Shown here piece by piece: positions 7,036 to 14,123 of a stretch of 19,327 bases of DNA. The notes beneath the pieces are model-generated. The model was not told where the DNA came from. It was given only the letters and a program-made list of their open reading frames with translations, and did no database searches. This DNA comes from Paraktedonobacter sp035294465 (GTDB taxonomy: Bacteria; Chloroflexota; Ktedonobacteria; Ktedonobacterales; Ktedonobacteraceae). Every line of letters begins with the position of its first letter. The first letter of the stretch is position 1. The stretch covers positions 1-19,327 of the forward strand of contig DATGKW010000165.1 of NCBI GenBank assembly GCA_035294465.1, written 5' to 3'. The translations under genes were made by a program, and so were the position numbers.

Positions 7036-8180
7036 CGGGTTTTTCCTCCCTTAATAATAGAGACATAACCCGCCGCGAACTGATCCTGGGTTGGAAGTCC
7101 ACCGGGGGCAAATCTGGGGTCATAGAGGTGGCAGGCAACCAGCTGGGCATCTTCGCCGCTTTCGCCGAGGCGAGCCTGTTTAAGCGGAGGCGCAACGCTT
7201 CGGCAAGGGCCGAAGGCCATAGGGCAGCGTGGATGAAAAGCGCAGCCGGACGGGACGGCGCGCAGGTCTGGAGGCGAGCCTGGGATACCTCCCATATTGC
7301 GCCGGGGACCGTGCAGATTTGGGAAGGAATTCAGCAGGCCATAGCTGTAGGGATGAGTCGGGCGGAGATACAGATCCTTGCTCGTGGCCTTCTCGACCAT
7401 TTTGCCTGCGTACATGATCGCGACCTTGTCGGCCAGTTCGAGGAGCAATGAGAGATCGTGCGTGATAAAGATCAGGGCCGTGGAGAGCTCCCGGCAGAGC
7501 GAACTGATCAGTTCCAGGATCTCGCGCTGCACCACCACGTCAAGAGCAGTGGTTGGTTCATCCATCACGATCAATTCAGGATTGAGCGCCAGCGCGATTG
7601 CGATAACCACGCGCTGGCGCATGCCACCGCTCAGTTCGTGAGGATAACTCTTGAGGCGATCGGAGGCGATGCCCACAAGATTGAGCAGATCGGTCGCGCG
7701 GCGTTTGCGCTGATCGGGTCCCATCTCCGGGCGATGGGTTTTGAGCACATCCATAATCTGGGTGCCGACGCTGAGCACCGGGTTGAGCGCATTCATCGCG
7801 CTCTGGAAAACGATTGATAACTCGTTCCAGCGGAAGCGGCGCAGCTGCGAGGGGGTGAGTTGCAGGATATCGATTGAGTTATCTGCGTAGCCGTTGGCAC
7901 GGGTGAGTTTGCTGATCATTGGCGAGCGCTCGCGGCCTTCTGGGGGATAATAGAGAACTTCTCCCTCGGTGATATAGGCTGGCGGGCGCAACAGGCGAGT
8001 AATTGCATAGGCCAGTGTCGATTTACCGCAGCCGCTTTCGCCGGCCAGGCCAAGAATCTCGCCGCGTTTCAGGGTAAAACTCACCTTATCGACCGCATGG
8101 ACAGCCCCGCTGGCTGCCGAGTAATCGACGCTAAGGTTTTTGACTTCCAGCAGCGTCTTCGTTTCTACGCTCGTGATCAT
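7032..8180 (-). CDS. Dipeptide/oligopeptide-type ABC importer, ATP-binding subunit (DppD/OppD-like)
   Basis: This 382-residue ATPase is the partner of the next gene. It has Walker A GESGCGKST (47-55), Q-loop Gln126 in VFQSAMN, signature LSGGM (183-187; the usual Q is M, common in DppD), Walker B LIVMDEP (203-209) and switch His241. The substrate-class C-terminal region has Cys313, Cys319, Cys326 and Cys350, again fitting an Fe-S site. An insertion of about 25 residues (75-100) between Walker A and the Q-loop is longer than in many homologues. Its ATG (8178-8180) overlaps the stop of the upstream permease gene as ATGA, and its own stop overlaps the following ATPase start. The protein is cytoplasmic and docks on the two permeases. 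Confidence 0.93.
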   Translation of the reverse strand: MITSVETKTLLEVKNLSVDYSAASGAVHAVDKVSFTLKRGEILGLAGESGCGKSTLAYAITRLLRPPAYITEGEVLYYPPEGRERSPMISKLTRANGYADNSIDILQLTPSQLRRFRWNELSIVFQSAMNALNPVLSVGTQIMDVLKTHRPEMGPDQRKRRATDLLNLVGIASDRLKSYPHELSGGMRQRVVIAIALALNPELIVMDEPTTALDVVVQREILELISSLCRELSTALIFITHDLSLLLELADKVAIMYAGKMVEKATSKDLYLRPTHPYSYGLLNSFPNLHGPRRNMGGIPGSPPDLRAVPSGCAFHPRCPMAFGPCRSVAPPLKQARLGESGEDAQLVACHLYDPRFAPGGLPTQDQFAAGYVSIIKGGKTR

Positions 8181-9223
8181 GAAGCTACCACCTTCTTTCG
8201 TTTTGGCACTTTTATTTTGGGCTCGCTGCGCAGGCGTGGGTCCGCAACCTCATCAATGCCAAAGTTGATCAGCGCGAGGCCAGCGCCGAGGACAGCAATA
8301 CAGAGGCCAGGCGGGACGAACCACCACCATTGGTGAGCAAGCAAGGCGTTCTGGCTGTTCGCCAGGTAAAGCATTCCGCCCCAGCTTGCCTGCGAGGTAT
8401 CTCCCAGGCCCAGGAACTGGAGAGTCGCGAAAGCCAGGATCACCTGGATCATCGTACTCACAAAGTTAGCCGCAACCACAGAGACCTGATTAGGGAGGAT
8501 TTCAAAGAAAATGGCCCTCCAGACCGATTCTCCGTTTGAGCGAGCCGCCGTGACGAATTCACGACTGCGCAGCGAAAGCGTTTGGGCACGCAACACGCGC
8601 GCACCCCAGGCCCAGCTGGTAAAGGCCACAACCAGCGAGACCGTCAACGCGCTTGGAGGAACATACGAGGCCAGCACCAGCATCAGAGGAATGCCGGGCA
8701 GGATCAAGAAGACATTGGTAATAAAGGAAAGGATCTCGTCGATGATCCCACCGAAGTAGCCACCCACCAGACCAATCACCAGCGAGAAGATAGTCACCAG
8801 GATACCGCTGAAAAAGCCCCAGAGCACCGAAACCTGCGTTCCCAGAATAAGTTGACCAAAGATATCCTGGCCCAGACTGGTCGTACCCAACCAGTGCGCC
8901 CCCGAAGGAGGGAGATTTGCATCATGGGTATACAGGTTAGGATTGCCATGCAGGAAGAACGGGCCGAAAAGCGCGATTACCAAGAAAAACCCAACAATCG
9001 CGGTGCCGCTGGCCACCTTGCGGTTAACCGTCAGCGCGTGCCAGACAGCCTGCATGCTATGCCAGAAGCGAACATGGAATGGCAGAGCCAGCATGCGGCT
9101 GATCGCTCTGCTGTCCGCTTCGTTGCGCCTCTCCTGATCTGAAAGTTCGGGCGTGGAAGTGATAATGCTTCCCTCGGTTTTTTCGGGAGACGGTGGCCAT
9201 TGTGAAGGAAAGGACTGCTGCAT
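8177..9223 (-). CDS. Dipeptide-type ABC importer, permease subunit (DppC/OppC-like)
   Basis: This 348-residue inner-membrane permease has about six predicted helices (near 72-92, 134-156, 165-188, 192-210, 250-272 and 300-322). The EAA loop that docks the ATPase, EFVTAARSNGESVWRAIFFE and following (222-246), fits binding-protein-dependent permeases. As in the DppC class, a long hydrophilic N-terminal segment (about 70 residues) precedes the first helix; it is longer than in E. coli DppC. A basic tail ends the protein (KVPKRKK). The ATG at 9221-9223 is preceded by AAAGGAG inside the end of the upstream permease gene, and the two genes are only 2 nt apart. The stop overlaps the next gene's ATG. 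Confidence 0.92.
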   Translation of the reverse strand: MQQSFPSQWPPSPEKTEGSIITSTPELSDQERRNEADSRAISRMLALPFHVRFWHSMQAVWHALTVNRKVASGTAIVGFFLVIALFGPFFLHGNPNLYTHDANLPPSGAHWLGTTSLGQDIFGQLILGTQVSVLWGFFSGILVTIFSLVIGLVGGYFGGIIDEILSFITNVFLILPGIPLMLVLASYVPPSALTVSLVVAFTSWAWGARVLRAQTLSLRSREFVTAARSNGESVWRAIFFEILPNQVSVVAANFVSTMIQVILAFATLQFLGLGDTSQASWGGMLYLANSQNALLAHQWWWFVPPGLCIAVLGAGLALINFGIDEVADPRLRSEPKIKVPKRKKVVAS

Positions 9224-9225
9224 GG

Positions 9226-10224
9226 CTAGGCACTCCTTTCTACGCGAACGCGCGGGTCGAGTACGGCGTAGAGCATATCGGCCAGGAAATTAGCTCCCAG
9301 CACGCCGAGGGCAATAAACAGAAAGGCCGCCTGGATGAGAGGATAATCGTGATTTTGCACGCCTATGAAGAGCGCGTCACCAATTCCAGGATAGGAGAAG
9401 ACGATTTCGGTCACGACCTGGCCGCTCACCACAAAACCCAGGGCCAGGGCAAAATTGGCGATGTTGGGCAGGATCGCATTGCGCGCAGCGTAAGTAAAAA
9501 GCACGCGCCGCTGCTTTAATCCTTTGGCGTTGGCCATCAGGACATAATCGTCAGAGAGCACACCCACCATTGAGTTACGCATTACCAGCATCCAGCCAGC
9601 CAGCGAGGAGAGCACCAGCGTGAGAGCAGGCAGAAAGCCGTGATCGATCACGCTAGAAATGAAGCGCCAGGACCAGTCAATCGGCCCGTAGATATCGTAC
9701 CCGTTGACGAAAGGGAACCAGCCTAAAGAGAAGCCGAAGATATAGACGACAATCAGCGCCAGCCAGAACGGCGGAATCGCATACAAAAATGTCAGAGCGG
9801 GCGAGAGGGTGCTATCAATAATCGTCCCGCGTTTCCAGGCTGCGATCATGCCTATCAAGCTGCCCAGCACAAAGCCAATCACAACCGCGATAGTCCCCAG
9901 GCCAATCGTCCACATGATCCCCTGGCCGATGATATCCAGAACAGGAGTGGGATAATTGGTAAAAGAGCGGCCAAAATTTCCATGTAGAAGATCGCCGAGG
10001 TACTTCATATACTGCACCCAGATGGGATCAGTGGTATCTATGCCCAGCGAAGCCGCCAGCGACTGAACCATATCCGGCGAGGGCTTGATGCCCGTCTTTT
10101 CCAGGTTGCCCAGAATAATCTGGACCGGATTCCCCGGCGCCAGACGAGGAATGAAAAAGTTCATCGTGACCGACGCCCAGACGGCCGCGAGATAGAAAAG
10201 TATGCGACGGAGCAGGTGACGCAT
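9226..10224 (-). CDS. Dipeptide-type ABC importer, permease subunit (DppB/OppB-like)
   Basis: This 332-residue permease shows the DppB layout. A first helix lies at residues 7-27 with the family phrase FFIPRLAPGNPV, followed by a long periplasmic segment. Further helices lie around 105-130, 142-166, 195-215, 255-275 and 297-320. The EAA docking loop is DYVLMANAKGLKQRRVLFTY and following (226-253). GRSFTNYPTPV (85-95) is a family signature. AAGGAG is spaced about 8 nt upstream of the ATG at 10222-10224. The gene lies 213 nt downstream of the lipoprotein gene and beyond an intrinsic terminator, so it depends on read-through or on an unrecognised promoter in that gap. Confidence 0.92.
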   Translation of the reverse strand: MRHLLRRILFYLAAVWASVTMNFFIPRLAPGNPVQIILGNLEKTGIKPSPDMVQSLAASLGIDTTDPIWVQYMKYLGDLLHGNFGRSFTNYPTPVLDIIGQGIMWTIGLGTIAVVIGFVLGSLIGMIAAWKRGTIIDSTLSPALTFLYAIPPFWLALIVVYIFGFSLGWFPFVNGYDIYGPIDWSWRFISSVIDHGFLPALTLVLSSLAGWMLVMRNSMVGVLSDDYVLMANAKGLKQRRVLFTYAARNAILPNIANFALALGFVVSGQVVTEIVFSYPGIGDALFIGVQNHDYPLIQAAFLFIALGVLGANFLADMLYAVLDPRVRVERSA

Positions 10225-10372
10225 CTCATTACTCCTTAGTAATCTGTCAACTCAAACCAGGTAATCCGGGAGGAAAAGATCACGCGCTACACTGCGCCGG
10301 CCTGTTCTGTTGTTGAGAGTATAACACAGACAGGCGTCTCTGCCTATATCCACCCGTTTCCTCTCTGGCTAG

Positions 10373-10405
10373 AAAAACGGGGGTGGTTCTGGAAAACCAC
10401 CCCCG
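10373..10405 (-). terminator. Intrinsic terminator between the binding-protein gene and the permease genes
   Basis: A perfect 11-bp GC-rich stem (10378-10388 with 10395-10405, 6-nt loop) is followed on the minus strand by TTTTT (10373-10377). This is a textbook Rho-independent terminator placed 33 nt after the lipoprotein stop. In importer operons such an element commonly lets the binding protein be made in excess over the membrane complex through partial read-through. Confidence 0.85.
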
Positions 10406-10437
10406 CCGCTGAGGCACTTCAGCGATACATGCGAAGC

Positions 10438-12141
10438 TTAATTGCCGGTTGGCACCAGATGAGTCACAACGATCTCGTTGCCCGGTGCATCGTAGGTCGG
10501 ACCGAGCGCGTAGGGATGTTGCGCGTCCGGCCAGCCGGTGTAATGCAGCGTCGAATACTCGAACCAGTTGGCAGCATCCAGCAGGGGGATAACCGGCATC
10601 TGGGCCGCAAAGAGATCTTCCATCTGATAGATCAACTGCGTCTGCTGGGCCGTATTCGAGGTCTGCGCGTACTGCTGAAGCAGGCTATCAAACTGAGCAT
10701 TGTGGTAGTGCCCCCAGTTCTCACCACCGCTGGTCGCAGCATCGTTCTTGCTGTTCAGATGGCTATTGTACTGATAGAACGGGGTCGGGCCGGAGAAGAA
10801 CCCGGTGATCATCGCAGAGAAGCTTCCCGTCGCACGGGCTGCAAAGAAGGCGCTGTCGCCAATCGCGTTGACCTCGCCATCGATACCGGCAGCGTGCAGG
10901 TTCTGCTTCATGATGTTGGCAATCGCGACCCAGTCGGTCCAGTCGAACGGGACATCATACTTCACCGTAAGCTCTTTCCCGTTCTTATCGCGGTACATGC
11001 CGTCACTGCCTTTGGTATAGCCAGCAGCCTGCATATACTGTGCCACTTTGTTCAGATCAGGCGTTGTCTCAAAGCTGGCATACTTGGCTTGCAGGAAAGG
11101 CGCGTTGTTCGCCGTCAAGCCAGCCGGATTGGCAGGAGCCTCGTAGCCATTCTCAGCCTCAGTGGACATCGCCGAGCGGTCAAGCGCGGCGCTGATCGCC
11201 TGACGCACATCAACATTGTTAAACGGCGGCTGGCTATCGTTCAGATAGAGCGCGACATCGGCAGTTGATGAGAAGTAGTATTTGTTATGGGCTGGATCCT
11301 TATCGACATAGGCAGTCTTAAGGCTGGCATCCGCACCGAAGCTGCCCCAGTCAAGCTGGCCGGCGATCAACTCTTCTTCAAGCGCCGCGTTGCTCTTTAC
11401 CGCTGGAAAGTCCAATTCATCGATCTTGTTCGCGCTATTGTTCCAGTAATTCTTGTTGCGCTGATAGACCAGCAGCGAAGGCGTGGCTGTTGTCTGCACG
11501 AATGGACCGGTACCTACCAGCGGAGGGTTGGCGGTCGCGGGAGCAGTCACGTTCTGCCAGATATGCTGGGGAACAATGAACGTCTCGTCCAGAATATAAA
11601 GAGCAGCCGGAGTATCAGCGTTTTTGAAAGTAAAGACCACGGTGTTCGGGCCGGTCGCGGCTACGCTCTTGAGATAAACCCAGTCGCCCTGGACATCGGC
11701 AGCATGTTTGGCTTCCGTCAAGATAGTATTGAAGGTGAAAGCCACGTCAGCCGAAGAGAACGGCTTGCCGTCACTCCATTTGACTCCCTGGCGCAGATTC
11801 ACGGTTAACTGAGTGTTATCAGCGTTCCACGAAGAGCTCAGACCCAGGAGCGGAGTAACCTGATTGGTGCTAAAATCGTCAAAGAAGAGCGTCTCATAGA
11901 CCATTCCCTGCACTCCGGGCGCGTCGCTGGCGGCGTTGCCATTGTAAGGGTTGGTAATCTGCGGCGTGGGATAGGCGCTGCCGACAAACGCACCAATATG
12001 AAGCACATGCTTCTGATTTGTGTTCGCGGTTGAGCCGTTGCCACAGGCCGCGAGCAGCATAGTGAAGACAACAAGCAGGGAGCAGAGAAAAAACCCTGCT
12101 TTGAACTTCGTCCGCGACGATACAAGAGAGTTGGGAGACAC
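10438..12141 (-). CDS. Family 5 extracellular solute-binding lipoprotein of the ABC importer
   Basis: This is a 567-residue SBP_bac_5 protein of the DppA/OppA/MppA class. The start is set at the GTG 12139-12141 because AGGAGG (12148-12153) lies exactly 6 nt upstream. An in-frame ATG at 12187-12189 would translate through that site and add 16 residues. With the GTG start the signal peptide is ideal: a basic n-region (SSRTKFK), a hydrophobic core, and lipobox LAAC with Cys33 as the lipidated residue. A short linker and the two-lobed binding domain follow, including VYETLFFDD and LRQGVKWSDGKPFSSADVAFT. The protein would be anchored outside the membrane and deliver cargo to the two permeases. Muropeptide or amino-sugar oligomer cargo is inferred from the shared operators; an ordinary peptide is the alternative. 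Confidence 0.92.
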   Translation of the reverse strand: MSPNSLVSSRTKFKAGFFLCSLLVVFTMLLAACGNGSTANTNQKHVLHIGAFVGSAYPTPQITNPYNGNAASDAPGVQGMVYETLFFDDFSTNQVTPLLGLSSSWNADNTQLTVNLRQGVKWSDGKPFSSADVAFTFNTILTEAKHAADVQGDWVYLKSVAATGPNTVVFTFKNADTPAALYILDETFIVPQHIWQNVTAPATANPPLVGTGPFVQTTATPSLLVYQRNKNYWNNSANKIDELDFPAVKSNAALEEELIAGQLDWGSFGADASLKTAYVDKDPAHNKYYFSSTADVALYLNDSQPPFNNVDVRQAISAALDRSAMSTEAENGYEAPANPAGLTANNAPFLQAKYASFETTPDLNKVAQYMQAAGYTKGSDGMYRDKNGKELTVKYDVPFDWTDWVAIANIMKQNLHAAGIDGEVNAIGDSAFFAARATGSFSAMITGFFSGPTPFYQYNSHLNSKNDAATSGGENWGHYHNAQFDSLLQQYAQTSNTAQQTQLIYQMEDLFAAQMPVIPLLDAANWFEYSTLHYTGWPDAQHPYALGPTYDAPGNEIVVTHLVPTGN

Positions 12142-12147
12142 GGGAAA

Positions 12148-12153
12148 CCTCCT
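12148..12153 (-). promoter_or_regulatory. Ribosome-binding site deciding the GTG start of the binding protein
   Basis: AGGAGG on the minus strand, 6 nt before GTG at 12141, is the best ribosome-binding site in the window. It argues for a GTG start over the in-frame ATGs at 12189 and 12183. Confidence 0.85.
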
Positions 12154-12278
12154 AACACTGCTGAAATGGCTTCTTCCTTTCATCGCCATCCCGCAAAAAA
12201 TACTTGACCGACAAAAACAACAAGGGTAAAGGATACTTTTTAACTTGTGAATTTACCGGCATCAAACCTTCTGTTAGT

Positions 12279-12308
12279 ACTTTACTCTGAAACTGGATAA
12301 TTTGTCAA
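12279..12308 (-). promoter_or_regulatory. Promoter of the ABC importer operon
   Basis: On the minus strand, TTGACA (12303-12308, perfect) and TAAAGT (12279-12284) are separated by 18 bp. Transcription would begin near 12272 and give a leader of about 130 nt. A double NagR/DasR-like operator (12311-12329) lies 2 bp upstream of the -35 hexamer, so repressor binding there could hinder polymerase. Confidence 0.6.
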
Positions 12309-12310
12309 GA

Positions 12311-12329
12311 TGTCTAGACCACTAGACCA
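12311..12329. promoter_or_regulatory. NagR/DasR-like operator (site A) at the importer promoter
   Basis: TGTCTAGACC (12311-12320) matches the GGTCTAGACC core of the known TGGTCTAGACCA operator in 9 of 10 bases. It continues to TCTAGACCACT, an exact half of the extended DasR site. A second half-site, CTAGACCA (12322-12329), overlaps at an 8-nt period. The position against the -35 box and the GntR/HutC regulator encoded nearby support an operator function. Confidence 0.6.
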
Positions 12330-12446
12330 AGAATCCGCAGTAACCGGTTCCACCGCAAAGTACTGTCGGCCCAGAGAATGAAGACCCGGCAAAGCCCGCC
12401 TTTTTCACGCATGATTCCCGAAAATCGCTCCTTTCCCAGAATAAGT

Positions 12447-12479
12447 GGTTTAGAGGTATAGAGGTCTATACCTTAAACC
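12447..12479. promoter_or_regulatory. NagR/DasR-like palindromic operator (site B) between nagA and the importer operon
   Basis: AGGTATAGA and TCTATACCT (12454-12462 and 12465-12473) form a perfect 9-bp palindrome around GG. It is extended by GGTTTA (12447-12452) and TAAACC (12474-12479) with a single-base bulge. GGTCTATACC (12463-12472) differs from the DasR core GGTCTAGACC at one base. No T-run follows, so an operator is preferred to a terminator. It lies about 120 bp upstream of site A. Confidence 0.6.
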
Positions 12480-12538
12480 GGTAAAAAGTGGTGCCCCCTA
12501 TCATATGCCTTCAAAGAAGGCAAGAAACTCTGGGGAAA

Positions 12539-13729
12539 TTAGTCTTCTTTCAGCGACTCGCTCCACGCGCCGGTCGCGTAGACCAGTTGGCCCTGACAAA
12601 TGGTTGCTTGCAGAGTTAAAGAGGAGTCGAAGATGAGCAAATCGGCGTCATAGCCAGCGCGCAGAAGCCCTTTGCGCGCCTGCGTCTGCACAGCGCGGGC
12701 CGGGTTATATGTGAGCATACCTACCGCGTCTGACAGGGAAACCTGAGTTATCTCAAGCATATTACGGAGAGCATGGTCCATCGTCAGGATACTGCCGGCC
12801 AGCGTGCCATCGGCCAGATAGGCCGCGCCACACAACACCTGAGCGGATTGTCCGGCAAACTCGAAAAGGCTCCCCTCATGCTTACCGGCACCGGCCTGGC
12901 CGTCGGTAATCACGACCACGCGCTGCGGGCCAAGCATTTTCACCAGCAGGGGCATAATCGCGGGGTGGACATGCACGCCATCAGCGATCAACTCGCCCTG
13001 CGTGTGCGGCGCGCTGGCAATCGCGGCCAGCGGTCCGGGCTTACGGTGTAGCAGCGGATTCATGGCGTTGAAACAGTGAGTCATATGGGTAGCGCCCAGA
13101 GCAATTGCTTCTTTCGCTTGCTCGTAAGTGGCGTCTGTATGCCCGATGCTCACAGTGACCCTTGCCTCAATCAGCCGCCTGATCATCTCGTGAGCTCCGG
13201 GCAGCTCCGGGGCCAGCGTAATCAAGCGCAGATGTCCTCTGCTCAGTTCCAGAATCGCCTCTGTCTCTGCGGGATCTGGCCGGCGTAGCCACTCAGGAGG
13301 ATGCGCGCCCCGCCTTTTGGGATTAATATACGGTCCCTCCAGGAAGATACCCAGGATCTCAGCGCCGGGACCAGGCTGCTCAATGGCCTCGACAGCCGCG
13401 CGCAGCTGGGCCTCCGGCAACGCTGCGGGCGTACCTACAACGCTGGTCAGAAAAGAGGTAACGCCGGTGGCCGGCACCCAGTTCGCATACGCGCGAATCT
13501 GATCGGGGTCGGTGGTGTGCAGCTCGAAGCCGTTTCCACCATGCGTATGCACATCAATAAAGCCGGGCGTGATGATTGCCTCGCTCGCGTCCAGCACTTT
13601 TCCAGAAGCGTCGTGACCGTTGCCCCCTTGCTCGATCCGTTGGATGTGCGCCCCATTAATGGTGATATCACCTCCAGTCTGATCCATCGTGGCATCAACC
13701 AGACGTGCTCCACGTAACGTAAGCCGCAT
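12539..13729 (-). CDS. nagA: N-acetylglucosamine-6-phosphate deacetylase
   Basis: This 396-residue amidohydrolase is of normal length for NagA and converts GlcNAc-6P to GlcN-6P and acetate in the cytoplasm. The metal-binding signature PGFIDVHTHG contains His61 and His63. Further conserved points are Glu131 in LEGPY, His197 in GHTDA, His218 in HCFNAM and the catalytic Asp276 in ITDG. The product-cap phrase DGVHVH is at 250-255. AAAGGAG sits 8 nt before the ATG at 13727-13729. The gene is divergent from gntR-murQ-kinase-nagZ, and a NagR-like operator overlaps its promoter. No glucosamine-6-phosphate deaminase (nagB) gene lies in the window, so the next step must be encoded elsewhere. Confidence 0.95.
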   Translation of the reverse strand: MRLTLRGARLVDATMDQTGGDITINGAHIQRIEQGGNGHDASGKVLDASEAIITPGFIDVHTHGGNGFELHTTDPDQIRAYANWVPATGVTSFLTSVVGTPAALPEAQLRAAVEAIEQPGPGAEILGIFLEGPYINPKRRGAHPPEWLRRPDPAETEAILELSRGHLRLITLAPELPGAHEMIRRLIEARVTVSIGHTDATYEQAKEAIALGATHMTHCFNAMNPLLHRKPGPLAAIASAPHTQGELIADGVHVHPAIMPLLVKMLGPQRVVVITDGQAGAGKHEGSLFEFAGQSAQVLCGAAYLADGTLAGSILTMDHALRNMLEITQVSLSDAVGMLTYNPARAVQTQARKGLLRAGYDADLLIFDSSLTLQATICQGQLVYATGAWSESLKED

Positions 13730-13875
13730 TAACTTTACTCCTTTGATGTACGCTTGCTTGCACAGAGAACCTGTGCGCTAATCATTGCAGATCACCTGTT
13801 TGCCCTCTGCCCACCGGTCTGCAAGCGGGCCTTCAGGCAGCTTTACTCTTGACGTTTCGCCAAAAGTATGTCACT

Positions 13876-13903
13876 ATTATAACAAAAGCGGTGGTCTATA
13901 CAA
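13876..13903 (-). promoter_or_regulatory. nagA promoter
   Basis: On the minus strand, TTGTAT (13898-13903) and a perfect TATAAT (13876-13881) are 16 bp apart. The start point would be near 13869, giving a leader of about 140 nt that includes a small hairpin (GCACAG/CTGTGC, 13760-13776). The operator-like sequence at 13892-13910 covers the -35 box and part of the spacer, a position where a bound repressor would block polymerase. Confidence 0.6.
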
Positions 13904-13920
13904 CATACCAATTATACCAT
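13892..13920. promoter_or_regulatory. NagR/DasR-like operator (site C) in the nagA-gntR divergent region
   Basis: GGTCTATACA (13893-13902) matches the GGTCTATACC of site B in 9 of 10 bases. TGGTCTATACAACATACCA (13892-13910) is bounded by inverted TGGT/ACCA ends. A further ATACCA-type half-site follows (TATACCA, to 13919). It overlaps the nagA -35 region. Confidence 0.6.
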
Positions 13921-13944
13921 CTGATCGCGAGAATCTCCAGGGGC

Positions 13945-13991
13945 AATCTCTTGCAGGGCGACAGGAGGAATAATCTCTTGCGGGCTACAGG
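13945..13991. repeat. Tandem direct repeat of ~20 bp in the gntR upstream region
   Basis: Positions 13945-13965 and 13972-13991 repeat the pattern AATCTCTTGC-GGGC-ACAGG with two substitutions or indels, at a 27-bp spacing. The repeat lies between site C and the presumed gntR start point. Function is unknown; it may be a local duplication. Confidence 0.6.
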
Positions 13992-13992
13992 C

Positions 13993-14007
13993 GTGGTATA
14001 GTATCAG
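13993..14007 (+). promoter_or_regulatory. Possible gntR -10 box inside an operator-like half-site
   Basis: TATAGT (13997-14002) could serve as the -10 box of gntR, although no good -35 is present. It is embedded in GTGGTATAGTATCAG, which contains the GGTATAG half of the operators described above. Autorepression by the GntR protein is thus possible. The leader would be about 115 nt. Confidence 0.3.
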
Positions 14008-14123
14008 AAGATTGAGCGATTTCTCGCATTGATATCTTGTATGTAGGGAAACCGTGCTGGCACCACTCTAGATGTTTCTACGTCATCAGGTGCGGAATCT
14101 CAGAGAAAGGTTGGACTCGCAGA

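Noticed and set aside
10429..11268. 279-codon plus-strand open frame
   Set aside because: Lies wholly antisense to the well-supported binding-protein gene and has arginine-rich, family-less composition.
12507..12521. Terminator after nagA (GCCTTC/GAAGGC hairpin)
   Set aside because: Only a 6-bp stem with a 3-nt loop and no T-run on the minus strand.
14037..14123. Upstream TTG start extending the GntR protein by 29 residues
   Set aside because: The extra residues precede the conserved helix-turn-helix without family similarity, and the extension lies just past the likely promoter.
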